Assembly (NCBI RefSeq): GCF_017571525.1
Contig: NZ_JAGETY010000010.1
Coordinates: forward strand, 62,001 to 126,000
Length of the DNA stretch: 64,000 nucleotides
From: Hymenobacter sp. BT559
GTDB lineage: Bacteria; Bacteroidota; Bacteroidia; Cytophagales; Hymenobacteraceae
Reading direction: 5' to 3'
Shown here one piece after another: positions 45,167 to 53,975 of this stretch (the first letter of the stretch is position 1; each line of letters begins with the position of its first letter). The notes under the pieces were generated by a model, which did not search any database, was not told the origin of the DNA, and saw only the letters and a list, made by a program, of their open reading frames with translations. A program made the position numbers and the translations under genes.

Positions 45167-46069
45167 ATGAAAAGAATTTTTACCCTTGCGCGGCTGGCCC
45201 TGGGGCTGGCCGCTGTGCTCGTGCCGGGTCTAGCCCGCGCCCAGGACTTAATGCAGCAACTCAACAAGTTGTCGGCCGACAGTCTGCGGCTCAGCCTCGT
45301 GCAGGCCACCTTCAAAGGCACGCGCGTCATCAACGGGCAGTCGATAGAGACGCCGGGCGCGGGCACGCTGGTGTTTCTGATTTCGCACCGCTTTGGCGCG
45401 CTCAATAGCGGGGCCTACAACTTCTTCGGCCTCGACCAGGCCACTATTCGGCTAGGGCTCGAATACGGCATTACCGACCGGCTAGCTGTGGGCGTGGGCC
45501 GCAGCTCGATGGAAAAGACCTTCGACGGCTTTGCCAAGTACCGGCTGCTGCGCCAAAGCACCGGCGCCGGGGCCATGCCCCTATCGGTGACGCTGCTGGC
45601 CACCACAGCCCTCACCTCGCTGGAGTTTCAGCCGCAGTCTGAGCGCACGGGCGTTTCGCGCCTCACCTACACCTACCAGGCGCTGCTGGCCCGCAAGTTC
45701 AGCCCCAGCCTTTCGGTGCAGCTCATGCCTACGCTCGTGCACCGCAACTACGTTGACTTGCGCCGCGACCAGAACAATGTGTATGCCGTGGGCGCGGCCG
45801 CCCGCCAGAAGCTCACCAAGCGCTTTGCCCTTACCGGCGAATACTACTACCTGCTGCCCGGCGCCACCGCCGACAATTTTCGCAACTCGCTGGCCCTGGG
45901 TTTCGACATCGAAACCGGCGGCCACGTCTTTCAGCTGCACGTCACCAACTCGCCCGGCATGATTGAGAAGTTCTTCATTCCCCAAACCACGGGCAACTTC
46001 TTCAAGGGCGATATCTTTTTTGGCTTCAACATCTCACGCGCCTTCCAGCTCGGCGGCCGCCGGCCCTAA
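45167..46069 (+). CDS. DUF5777-family outer-membrane beta-barrel
   Basis: A 300-residue protein with a signal peptide (to ~25, GLARAQ) and alternating hydrophobic strands through to the C-terminus (YNFFGLDQATIRLGLEYGI, RLAVGVGRSSMEKTFDGFAK, HVFQLHVTNSPGMIEKFF, FFGFNISRAFQLG). These phrases are characteristic of DUF5777 barrels. It is the last gene of the sigma-led block and probably provides the outer-membrane partner of the cytochrome/YceI proteins. Its specific role is unknown. Confidence 0.87.
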   Translation: MKRIFTLARLALGLAAVLVPGLARAQDLMQQLNKLSADSLRLSLVQATFKGTRVINGQSIETPGAGTLVFLISHRFGALNSGAYNFFGLDQATIRLGLEYGITDRLAVGVGRSSMEKTFDGFAKYRLLRQSTGAGAMPLSVTLLATTALTSLEFQPQSERTGVSRLTYTYQALLARKFSPSLSVQLMPTLVHRNYVDLRRDQNNVYAVGAAARQKLTKRFALTGEYYYLLPGATADNFRNSLALGFDIETGGHVFQLHVTNSPGMIEKFFIPQTTGNFFKGDIFFGFNISRAFQLGGRRP

Positions 46070-46270
46070 GTGAAGAACGGATTAAGCGGTGTTCTAGCCG
46101 CGTTGGTCGATGTGAATCAGGGGGAAATTATGTAAGTTATTGATTGGCAATAAGTTGCTTAAAAGTGAGCAAAAGCGCAAAAGCAGCCCTGGCACAGCGA
46201 TTGAATTGGAAGGGGCAGACGCGTCGCTCTTTACTCCTTCTTTTTTCAATCCTTTCCAACCCCCTTCGCC

Positions 46271-46537
46271 ATGAAAGCCTCCCTCTTTTCGTTCGTTGCC
46301 GCCGCTGCCCTCTTCGTTACTACTGCCGCTTCGGCCGCCACTCCCTTCGACCACGACCACGGCCGCGACTTGCGCCGGATGTCGCCCCGCGAACGCGCTC
46401 GCTACGAGCAGCAGATGCGCTTCGAGCAAGCCCAGCGTGAGCGCGATATGCAGCTAGCCCGTGAGCGGGCCCGCTGGGAAGCCCAACACCGCCACGGCCC
46501 GTCGTATGGCTACGGTTACGGCTACGGCCGCCGCTAG
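46271..46537 (+). CDS. Small secreted Arg-rich protein with YGYGYG tail
   Basis: An 88-residue protein: signal peptide (to ~22, AASAA), then HDHGRDLRR and an Arg/Glu/Gln-rich helix (ERARYEQQMRFEQAQRERD), closing with HRHGPSYGYGYGYGRR. The helix resembles charged, surface-exposed helices of Bacteroidota envelope proteins, and the tail is low-complexity. The family is not recognised. A terminator follows. Confidence 0.7.
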   Translation: MKASLFSFVAAAALFVTTAASAATPFDHDHGRDLRRMSPRERARYEQQMRFEQAQRERDMQLARERARWEAQHRHGPSYGYGYGYGRR

Positions 46538-46555
46538 GCCTCCTGCCAGCTAGTG

Positions 46556-46593
46556 AAGAGCCCTGAGTCTCCCCGGCGAGATTCAGGGCTCTT
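46556..46593 (+). terminator. Terminator after the small Arg-rich gene
   Basis: A 15-bp stem (46556-46570 with 46579-46593) with one G-T pair around CCCCGGCG; the right arm ends in CTCTT followed by T. Confidence 0.75.
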
Positions 46594-46748
46594 TGTGCGT
46601 TTGGGGTACTACCTGGCAGCGGTGGCTAGGGTGCGCGGCGCGGTGTGGGTTGGCAACGATTGCGTAAATAAAGGCTTGCAGGCGGGCGGTAACTGCTCCG
46701 CCTCAGGAGGATATTCGAGGCATTCCCGCCCATTTTTCTTCCTGATTT

Positions 46749-48167
46749 ATGCCCGCACATACTACCCGCGTGGTGCCTGGCCTCCGGGTGAGCCTGGTAC
46801 TATTCCTGCTGCTGGCGTGCAGCGCCCGGCTGCTCGCTTATAACCTGACCGTGGCCCAGGACGGCAGCGGCGACTACCGCACCATTCAGGCGGCCGTGGC
46901 CGCAGTGCCGGATGGCCGCACGGCGGTATTCACCGTCTACATCAAGGACGGAATCTATAGCGAGAAAGTGACGGTGCCGGCCACCAAGCCCTTTGTGCAG
47001 CTGGTGGGCCAGAGCGTGGCCAATACCATCCTGACCTGGCACGACGACAACAAGACTCCCGACGGCAAGGGCGGTACGCTGGGCACCGGCGGCTCGGGCA
47101 GCATCGTGGTGAATGCCACCGACTTCTCGGCCCTCAATATGACGTTTGCCAATTCCTTCGGCAATGGCTCGCAGGCCGTCGCCGTGAGCCTATATGCTGA
47201 CCGGGGGGCGTTTAAAAACTGCCGCTTCATGGGCAACCAGGACACGCTGCTGACTTATGAGCGCAACGGTGAGGTGTCGCGCCACTACTTCCGCGACTGC
47301 TACATCGACGGCAATGTGGACTTCATTTTTGGCAACGCCATCGCCATTTTCGACAACTGCACCATCTACGCCAAGGCCAGGATGGGCAACGCAACGACTT
47401 CATACATCACGGCGGCCAACACCCCGGCCATGCAAACCTACGGCTACCTGTTTCGCAATGCCAGGCTGCCCGACAATGGCACCACGCCCTACTACCTGGG
47501 CCGGCCCTGGCAGAATGCCGCCCGGTTTTCGGAGGCCGCCGGCACGCTGGCCCACAACAAAGTGGTGTTTCTGCACGCCCGGCTAGGCCCCCAGGTGCTG
47601 CCGACCGGCTGGGCCACCTGGGACGCGGGCACCGACGTAACGAAAATTACAAACGCCGAATTTGACTCCCGGGATTTCAACGGGCGCCCCGTAAGCGTTC
47701 GGCAGCGCGTGGGCTGGTCGCGGCAGCTAGCCCCCGCCGATACCCTGGTGTACACCCTGGCCACGCTGTTTGGCCTTGGCACGGGCACGGCCAGCCGCAC
47801 GGGTACACCGGTGCCGACGGCCTGGAATCCGACGGCGCTCGGAGCCGAGTTTGGCACGTACCGGGCACCCGACATTGCTGTGGCCAACCTGCAAGCCTCG
47901 CTAGGCCCTGGCAAGGTTACCATCGAGTGGAACAGCAGCTGGGCAATGGCCGGCATCACCTACGAGGTGCAGTGCGCGCTTGATAACGTGCACTTTGTGC
48001 GGGTAAGCCGCCAGACGGCCCGCACCGATGCGCAGTACAACTTCACGGCCACCGATGCGCTGCCGGCCGCGGGCACAAGCTGCTACTACCGCGTGGTAGC
48101 CACCAAAAAGGGCCTAGCCCCGCACACCACGCCCAGCGTGCTGGTGGCAATGCCGGCCCGGCCGTAG
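46749..48167 (+). CDS. Pectinesterase (CE8) with C-terminal FN3-like domain
   Basis: A 472-residue protein with an N-terminal hydrophobic leader ending LLLACSARLLA; the LLAC could serve as a lipobox, so the anchor type is open. The right-handed beta-helix CE8 domain (~35-340) carries the family acids and Arg: FGNGSQAVAVS, GNQDTLL, NVDFIFGNA, LGRPW. An FN3-like region (~385-472) follows (VTIEWNSSWAMAGITYEVQC). It removes methyl esters from homogalacturonan, probably at the cell surface. No pectin lyase or other pectin genes are in the window. Confidence 0.9.
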   Translation: MPAHTTRVVPGLRVSLVLFLLLACSARLLAYNLTVAQDGSGDYRTIQAAVAAVPDGRTAVFTVYIKDGIYSEKVTVPATKPFVQLVGQSVANTILTWHDDNKTPDGKGGTLGTGGSGSIVVNATDFSALNMTFANSFGNGSQAVAVSLYADRGAFKNCRFMGNQDTLLTYERNGEVSRHYFRDCYIDGNVDFIFGNAIAIFDNCTIYAKARMGNATTSYITAANTPAMQTYGYLFRNARLPDNGTTPYYLGRPWQNAARFSEAAGTLAHNKVVFLHARLGPQVLPTGWATWDAGTDVTKITNAEFDSRDFNGRPVSVRQRVGWSRQLAPADTLVYTLATLFGLGTGTASRTGTPVPTAWNPTALGAEFGTYRAPDIAVANLQASLGPGKVTIEWNSSWAMAGITYEVQCALDNVHFVRVSRQTARTDAQYNFTATDALPAAGTSCYYRVVATKKGLAPHTTPSVLVAMPARP

Positions 48168-48220
48168 GCGCGGGCGCAGCCCCCTAGCCTTTAGCGCGGT
48201 GCGCCGTTTCTTTGCGGCCG

Positions 48221-48829
48221 ATGTCGCTTTTCACAACCTACCTTCAGCTAGGGTTCCTGCACATTTGCAGTTGGCAGGCCACCGACCACCTCACGTTTTT
48301 GCTAGCGCTGTGCGCCCCCTACGTGCTGGCCGACTGGCGCCGGGTGGTGGCCCTGGTTACGAGCTTCACAGTGGGCCATTCCATCACGCTGGCCCTGGCC
48401 ACGCTGGGCGTGGTAGGGGTGAATGCGCCCATTATTGAGGCCCTGATTCCGGTCACTATCATCCTCACCGCGCTAGTCAATATGAAGCAGGCTGGCCCGG
48501 CGCTGGACCGCCGCTCGCGTCGCGACACATCTGTGCTGTGGGCGGCACCCAATGCCCTGGCCGCCACGTTTGGCCTCATCCACGGCTTGGGGTTTTCTAA
48601 TTATCTGCGGGCCTTGCTAGGGGCCAAAAGCCGGCCGGTAGTTGAGTTGCTGTCTTTTAATCTAGGCGTGGAGCTGGGGCAGCTGCTGGTGGTAAGCGTG
48701 GTGCTGCTGCTGGGCTTTGTGCTGCTGCGCGTGGTGGGCGTGGCCCGGCGCGACTGGGTGCTGGTAGTAAGCGGCGCGGCGCTAGGGGTGGCCACGCTGC
48801 TCTTGCTGCAAATGAGCACTGCCGGTTAA
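48221..48829 (+). CDS. HupE/UreJ-family membrane protein
   Basis: A 202-residue protein from the ATG at 48221, with six or seven hydrophobic helices. The family motif GFLHICSWQATDHLTFLLAL (His and Asp-His in the first helix) and a second AATFGLIHGLGFS are present. Such proteins are associated with nickel/cobalt uptake or hydrogenase and urease maturation, but many Bacteroidota members are single genes of unknown role. No hydrogenase or urease genes lie nearby. It follows the pectinesterase by 53 bases. Confidence 0.82.
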   Translation: MSLFTTYLQLGFLHICSWQATDHLTFLLALCAPYVLADWRRVVALVTSFTVGHSITLALATLGVVGVNAPIIEALIPVTIILTALVNMKQAGPALDRRSRRDTSVLWAAPNALAATFGLIHGLGFSNYLRALLGAKSRPVVELLSFNLGVELGQLLVVSVVLLLGFVLLRVVGVARRDWVLVVSGAALGVATLLLLQMSTAG

Positions 48830-48882
48830 GGATAACAAGCCAAACGCCATCCCCTTCGGGCAGTTGCCAGCAGCGCCCCTGG

Positions 48883-49737
48883 CTAGCGTTGGGCAGCAGG
48901 TGGCGCGTGCTGGCGTAGAAATGTGCTTACCTCGTGCGCAAAGGCGGGAGTCTGGGCAGTGGTATTGTGCACGCCGGGCACTCGCTGCACGGTGGCGGCC
49001 GGCAGCAGGCGCGCCAGCGCCTCGGCCGAGCCATTGTCGTGGTCGTCGAGTCCGGAAATAACCAGCACTGGCACCGCTACCTTGGCTAGCGCGGCCGCTG
49101 AAGTGCTGGGCTGAGCCTGTTGCTGCCAGGCCAGGATTTGGCGGTCGAAGCCGCGCTGCCGCACATACGCCAAAAAGCCAGCCAGCTCCTGGCTGGTGGT
49201 GTCACCTTTCAGGGCTTTGTAGAAAGCCAGGCGCCGGGGCCAGTTGGGGTTGGTAAAGCCCTCGCCCATGCCGCCGAGCACGGCCGCCGTCACGCGCGGG
49301 TCGAGCACCAGCACGCGCGCCGCAATGATGGAGCCCCGCGAGTAGCCCACCACCTGGTAGTGCCGCAGGCCCAGGGCAGTAGCTAGGGCCTGCACGTCGC
49401 GCGCTTCGGCGTCGTGCTCGTAGCCGGCCAGGCTCGTGGGTTTGGCCGATTGGCCATTGCCGCGCAGGTCCAGCGCCACTACGCGGAAGCCCTGGGCTAG
49501 CAGCTCGCGGTAGAGGGGCGTGGCGGTCCACATGGCCAGGGTGTTTGTGAAGCCGTGGAGCAGCAGCACCGTCGCTCCCTGGCCCTGGGCTACGTAGTGA
49601 ATTTTGGCGCCATCGAAAGACGTGAAAAAGGCATCGGTGGGCGGGGCGGCGGGCAGGGTCTGGGCCGATGAAAAGCCGGCGGGCGCACCTAGCAGCAGCC
49701 AGCAGCCCAGCCAGCGCAGGAGAGAAGATAACTCCAT
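48883..49737 (-). CDS. Secreted alpha/beta-hydrolase
   Basis: A 284-residue protein from the ATG at 49737. A signal peptide (to ~26, FSSAQ) precedes an alpha/beta-hydrolase fold with VLLLHGFTNT (oxyanion), the nucleophile in GYSRG (Ser133), the acid in SGLDDHDNGS (Asp231/Asp232) and His257 in VPGVHNT. The substrate is unknown; the LRGNGQSAKP phrase is common in esterases and lactonases. It converges with the HupE-like gene and diverges from the M1 peptidase gene. Confidence 0.85.
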   Translation of the reverse strand: MELSSLLRWLGCWLLLGAPAGFSSAQTLPAAPPTDAFFTSFDGAKIHYVAQGQGATVLLLHGFTNTLAMWTATPLYRELLAQGFRVVALDLRGNGQSAKPTSLAGYEHDAEARDVQALATALGLRHYQVVGYSRGSIIAARVLVLDPRVTAAVLGGMGEGFTNPNWPRRLAFYKALKGDTTSQELAGFLAYVRQRGFDRQILAWQQQAQPSTSAAALAKVAVPVLVISGLDDHDNGSAEALARLLPAATVQRVPGVHNTTAQTPAFAHEVSTFLRQHAPPAAQR

Positions 49738-49902
49738 GGGAAGTAAACGGATAAGGGATGCCAGGCGCCGGGCCGCTCGGCTAGGGCCGCCACAGCGGTT
49801 GAAGATACTGGGGGCAGCAGCCGCAAAACAACTAGCCCGCCGCCGCAACCTCCGGCTTATCTTCGCCGCCTTTAGTAGTTGTTTCTCATTTAATCTTCGT
49901 TT

Positions 49903-52266
49903 ATGCGCATTTCGCTACTGGCCGCCGGGCTAGGGCTGCTGTTGGCGCCGGCAATCGGCCGGGCCCAGACCACCAACTCGGGCACTGATAAATTTGAGCA
50001 GCTCGGCACCGAGCTGCCCACTCCTAATGAATACCGCACCGCCAGCGGCGCGCCCGGCCCCCGCTACTGGCAGCAGCGCGCCGACTACAACATCCGCGTG
50101 AGCCTCGACGATGCCAAGCAGGCCATCACGGGCTCGGAGACTATTACATATACCAACCTCTCGCCCGATGTGCTGCCCTACCTGTGGGTGCAGCTCGACC
50201 AGAATATTCTGGCTAAGAACTCGATAACCTATGCTACACAGGTTGGGCAGGTGAGTAACGGCCGCCTCTCCTTTCAGGAGCTTGACAACCAAATGGCTGC
50301 CGCCGAATTTGACGGTGGCTACAAAATCGCGGCCGTGACCGATGCCAGCGGCAAAGCACTACGCTACACCATCAACCACACCATGATGCGCGTGGACCTG
50401 CCCACCGCGCTGCGGCCGGGCCAGAAGGTGAGCTTTGGCGTGAAGTGGAGCTACAACATCAGCGACCAGCTCAAAATCAACGAGCGCAGCGGCTACGAGT
50501 ACTTCCCCGAGGATAAGAACTACCTCTACGAAATGGCGCAGTTTTACCCGCGCATGGCCGTGTACTCCGACGCCACGGGCTGGCAGAACAAGCAGTTCCT
50601 AGGCAACGGCGAGTTTACGCTGCCCTTCGGCGACTACCGCGTGAGCATCACCGCGCCGGCCGACCACGTGGTGGGTGCCACCGGCACGCTCCAAAACCCC
50701 GACCAGGTGCTCACCAGCGCCCAGCGCCAGCGGCTAGCCTCGGCCAAGAACGCCAAGAAGCCGGTGCTCATCGTGACCCAGGCCGAAGCCACCCAAGCCG
50801 AAGGCAAGCGGGCTAGCGGCACCAAAACCTGGACGTTCGCCGCCAAAAACGTGCGCGACTTTGCCTGGGCCAGCTCGCGCAAATTCATCTGGGATGCCAT
50901 GGGCATTTCGCAGAATGGCGTGCCGGTAATGTGCATGAGCTACTATCCCAAGGAAGGCAACCCGCTGTGGGGCCAGTACTCGACTGAGGTGGTAGCCCAC
51001 ACCATCAAGACCTATTCGAAGCACACCATCCCCTATGCTTACCCGGTAGCCATCTCTGTTCACGGGCCGGTGGGCGGCATGGAGTACCCCATGATTTGCT
51101 TTAACGGCGGCCGCCCCGAGAAAGACGGCACCTATTCGGCCGACCGGAAATACGGGATGATTTCGGTGATTATCCACGAAGTGGGCCACAACTTCTTCCC
51201 GATGATTGTGAACTCGGACGAGCGCCAGTGGACCTGGATGGACGAGGGCCTGAACACCTTCTGCCAGTACCTCACCGAGCAGGAGTGGGAGCGCAACTAC
51301 CCGAGCCGCCGCGGCGAGCCGCGCGACATCGTGGCCTACATGCGCACCGACAAGAGCCTGCAAACCCCGATTATGACCAACTCGGAGTCGGTATTGCAGT
51401 TTGGCAACAATGCTTACGGCAAGCCCGCCACGGCCCTCAACATCCTGCGCGAGACGGTAATGGGCCGCGAGCTATTTGATTATGCCTTCAAAACCTACGC
51501 CCAGCGCTGGGCCTACAAGCACCCGCAGCCAGCCGACTTCTTCCGCACCATGGAAGACGCCTCGGCTGTGGACCTCGACTGGTTCTGGCGCGGCTGGTTC
51601 TACGGCACCGAGCGTTGCGACATCTCGCTCGAAGGCGTGAAGTACTTCCGTCCCAGCAGCAAGAACCCCAGCGTGGAAAGCAAGCGCATGCTAACCGAGC
51701 GCCAGGCCCAGCTGCCGAGCCTCTCGGCCCAGCGCAATGCTACTGACCTCAAAACCACCGCCGTAGAAGACAAGCCGGAGCTAAAGGACTTTTACAACAG
51801 CTACGACCCGCTGACCGTGACCGACGCCGACCAGCAGCGCTACAACCAGTACCTCACCACCCTGAGCCCCGAGCAGCAGCAGCGCCTCAACGGCAACCTG
51901 AACCTCTACGAGCTGAGCCTGCGCAACGTGGGCGGCCTCGTAATGCCCGTGGTGCTGCAAATGACCTACGACGACGGCAGCACCGACACCCAGACCATTC
52001 CGGCCGAAATCTGGCGCAAGAACAATGAGCAGGTAACCAAGCTCATCATCTCGCCCAAAAACGTGGTGTCGTTCGTCATCGACCCCTTGCAGCAAACTGC
52101 CGATACCGACCTGAGCAACAACGCCTACCCGCGCCAGCCGGTGGCCTCGCGCTTCGACCTGTTCCAGGCCGGGCAGGTGGGCAACAACGCCCCGCAGGCT
52201 AACCCCATGCAAAACGCCAAGAAAATGCCGCTTGAGAAGCGCGAAGACAAGCCAAACCCGCAGTAG
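49903..52266 (+). CDS. M1-family metallopeptidase (aminopeptidase N-like), secreted
   Basis: A 787-residue protein with a signal peptide (to ~22, AIGRAQT). An N-terminal beta-domain (~30-300) precedes the zinc catalytic domain, with HEVGH (His425-Glu426...His429) and Glu448 in the second half of the HEXXH-18-E pattern. The exopeptidase GxMEN loop has no exact match; GGMEYPM (~residues 389-395) is the probable counterpart. C-terminal ~250 residues are helical and beta-mixed with a Gln-rich tail. Such enzymes trim peptides in the periplasm. Terminator downstream. Confidence 0.9.
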   Translation: MRISLLAAGLGLLLAPAIGRAQTTNSGTDKFEQLGTELPTPNEYRTASGAPGPRYWQQRADYNIRVSLDDAKQAITGSETITYTNLSPDVLPYLWVQLDQNILAKNSITYATQVGQVSNGRLSFQELDNQMAAAEFDGGYKIAAVTDASGKALRYTINHTMMRVDLPTALRPGQKVSFGVKWSYNISDQLKINERSGYEYFPEDKNYLYEMAQFYPRMAVYSDATGWQNKQFLGNGEFTLPFGDYRVSITAPADHVVGATGTLQNPDQVLTSAQRQRLASAKNAKKPVLIVTQAEATQAEGKRASGTKTWTFAAKNVRDFAWASSRKFIWDAMGISQNGVPVMCMSYYPKEGNPLWGQYSTEVVAHTIKTYSKHTIPYAYPVAISVHGPVGGMEYPMICFNGGRPEKDGTYSADRKYGMISVIIHEVGHNFFPMIVNSDERQWTWMDEGLNTFCQYLTEQEWERNYPSRRGEPRDIVAYMRTDKSLQTPIMTNSESVLQFGNNAYGKPATALNILRETVMGRELFDYAFKTYAQRWAYKHPQPADFFRTMEDASAVDLDWFWRGWFYGTERCDISLEGVKYFRPSSKNPSVESKRMLTERQAQLPSLSAQRNATDLKTTAVEDKPELKDFYNSYDPLTVTDADQQRYNQYLTTLSPEQQQRLNGNLNLYELSLRNVGGLVMPVVLQMTYDDGSTDTQTIPAEIWRKNNEQVTKLIISPKNVVSFVIDPLQQTADTDLSNNAYPRQPVASRFDLFQAGQVGNNAPQANPMQNAKKMPLEKREDKPNPQ

Positions 52267-52286
52267 GGGAGCGGCTAGTTGAATGT

Positions 52287-52320
52287 AAAAGCGCCTGCCG
52301 GTATCGGCAGGCGCTTTTTT
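52287..52320 (+). terminator. Terminator after the M1 peptidase gene
   Basis: A perfect 14-bp stem (52287-52300 with 52305-52318) around GTAT, with AAAAGCGCC/GGCGCTTTT ends and a T-run to 52320, 20 bases after the stop. Confidence 0.9.
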
Positions 52321-52359
52321 GTGGGCTACCTAGGCCGTACGTTTCTTGCGCTCCCGATT

Positions 52360-53232
52360 ATGAAGCCCACCACCCTGCCCGTACTGCCGCTAGCCGCCTT
52401 TCCGGCGCCCGAAACCGAGCCCGCCGCCCGCCGGCCCTACTACGTGCAGCGCCTCGAAACCCACGCGGCCCGGTTTCCGGGTGTGAGCGCGCCGCATACC
52501 CACGACTTCTATCTGCTGCTTTATATTACGCAGGGAGGTGGCACGCATACCATTGACTTGCAGGCGTATGAGCTGCGCCCGGGGGCGCTGTTCTTTCTGG
52601 CGCCGGGGCAGGTGCACGGCTGGGAATTGAGCCCCGACGCAGCCGGCTACATCGTGTTTTTTGAGGCTGGGTTCTACCAGCGGCGCTATCCGGCCAGCCG
52701 CCTGCAGAGCTACCCGTTTTTCGACCCTAGCCACCTGCCGGTGTGCTACCTGGCGCCGGCCGATAATGCCTTGGCGCCCCTGCTCGGCCAGCTCTGGGCC
52801 GAAACCGGCCCGCCCGCTACCCCCGACGATGAGGTGGTGGCCGCCTACCTGTTTCTGCTGCTGGAGCTCGCCGCCCGGCACTATCCCGAGGTGCCCGCCC
52901 CCGGGGCTGCGCTGGCCCGCCAGCAAGTGCGCGAGTTCAGCAGCTTGCTCAATCAGCACTTTCGGGAGCAGAAGACGGTGGCGTTTTATGCAGAGCAGCT
53001 GAATGTTACGCCCAACCACCTCACGGCTATTTGCCAGCGTGTGGTGGGGCACCCGGCCCGCGACCTTATCCTGGCCCGCGTAATGGCCGAAGCCCAGCGG
53101 CAGCTCCACCATTCGGCCGACTCGGTGGCCCAGCTAGCCCAGGCCCTCGGCTACGACGATGCCTCATACTTCAGCCGGGCCTTCAAAAAACACGTAGGAT
53201 TAACGCCCGAAGCCTTCCGGCGGCAGCGTTGA
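52360..53232 (+). CDS. AraC-family transcriptional regulator
   Basis: A 290-residue protein from the ATG at 52360. An N-terminal cupin (~25-120; HTHDFYLLLYITQGGGTHTI, LRPGALFFLAPGQVH) probably senses a ligand. The C-terminal AraC pair of helix-turn-helix motifs (~185-290) is clear: VAFYAEQLNVTPNHLTAICQ, SVAQLAQALGYDDASYFSRA and FKKHVGLTPEAFRR. The target is unknown. It follows a terminator and precedes the DUF983 gene, which appears to have its own promoter. Confidence 0.9.
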   Translation: MKPTTLPVLPLAAFPAPETEPAARRPYYVQRLETHAARFPGVSAPHTHDFYLLLYITQGGGTHTIDLQAYELRPGALFFLAPGQVHGWELSPDAAGYIVFFEAGFYQRRYPASRLQSYPFFDPSHLPVCYLAPADNALAPLLGQLWAETGPPATPDDEVVAAYLFLLLELAARHYPEVPAPGAALARQQVREFSSLLNQHFREQKTVAFYAEQLNVTPNHLTAICQRVVGHPARDLILARVMAEAQRQLHHSADSVAQLAQALGYDDASYFSRAFKKHVGLTPEAFRRQR

Positions 53233-53263
53233 TTTGTGCGGTTTTTGCCCGCACGCGGCTCTG

Positions 53264-53292
53264 TTGGCGGGCTAGGGGCGCTGGTACCTTTG
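53264..53292 (+). promoter_or_regulatory. Candidate Bacteroidota-type promoter for the DUF983 gene
   Basis: TACCTTTG at 53285-53292 fits TAnnTTTG exactly. A weaker -33 word (TTG at 53264-53266) lies 18 bases upstream. It is 31-38 bases before the ATG at 53323. Confidence 0.45.
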
Positions 53293-53322
53293 CCAGGTCA
53301 TTCAGCGTTTCGCTTTTGCCTT

Positions 53323-53745
53323 ATGTCTACTGTCATGTCTGCCGCCGCTGCCCCCATTGAATCGTCCTCGCTCGCGCTGCTGGCTTTGCGCTGCCCGCGC
53401 TGCCACCAGGGCAAGCTGTTTTCGCACTCTGCGCTCAACCTCACCAAGTTTACTGAAATGCCGGCCGAGTGTCCGGTGTGCAGCCAGACGTTTGAGCCCG
53501 AGCCGGGCTTCTACTTCGGCGCCATGTACATCAGCTTCGGCTTTGCGGTGGGCACGTTTGCCGTGGTAGGTATTTTGCTATATTACCTCTTCGACAACCC
53601 CGATACGTGGGTGTACGTGGCGGCGGTGGCTATCATCACCCTGCTCTCGACGCCGCTGGTGTTTCGCTACTCGCGGGCCATTATGCTGTATTTGTTTGGC
53701 GGCACGCGCTACGACCCAGCCTGGGCGGCGCGGCGCGCCCGCTAG
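53323..53745 (+). CDS. DUF983 family membrane protein with zinc-ribbon
   Basis: A 140-residue protein from the ATG at 53323. The N-terminal zinc-ribbon has paired CPRC and CPVC motifs (LRCPRCHQGKLF, ECPVCSQTFEPEPGF). Two hydrophobic helices follow (MYISFGFAVGTFAVVGILLY and VAAVAIITLLSTPLVF). This is the DUF983 plan; the function is unknown. It has its own promoter candidate and terminator, so it appears monocistronic. Confidence 0.87.
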   Translation: MSTVMSAAAAPIESSSLALLALRCPRCHQGKLFSHSALNLTKFTEMPAECPVCSQTFEPEPGFYFGAMYISFGFAVGTFAVVGILLYYLFDNPDTWVYVAAVAIITLLSTPLVFRYSRAIMLYLFGGTRYDPAWAARRAR

Positions 53746-53769
53746 CCTGCCTTTCAACTGCCAAAACCG

Positions 53770-53805
53770 AAATACCCACTGGCTTGCCGGTGGGTATTTT
53801 TTTAT
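53770..53805 (+). terminator. Terminator after the DUF983 gene
   Basis: A 14-bp stem (53770-53783 with 53786-53799, one G-T pair) over a TT loop, followed by a T-run to about 53803. Confidence 0.82.
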
Positions 53806-53975
53806 GGTAGCAGGAGTAGCGCCTAGGCCCTTAGCAGCTTAGCAAAAACTACGTTTGAGTTTAGGTAAAAACGCTGCCCGAACCTGAAGCGGGCACTAGC
53901 CAAATCGGTAAAAATCAGATAACAGCGCTTGCTATTTCTGCGTACTACGTAGCAGCCTTACCACGCGCTGCCCGT

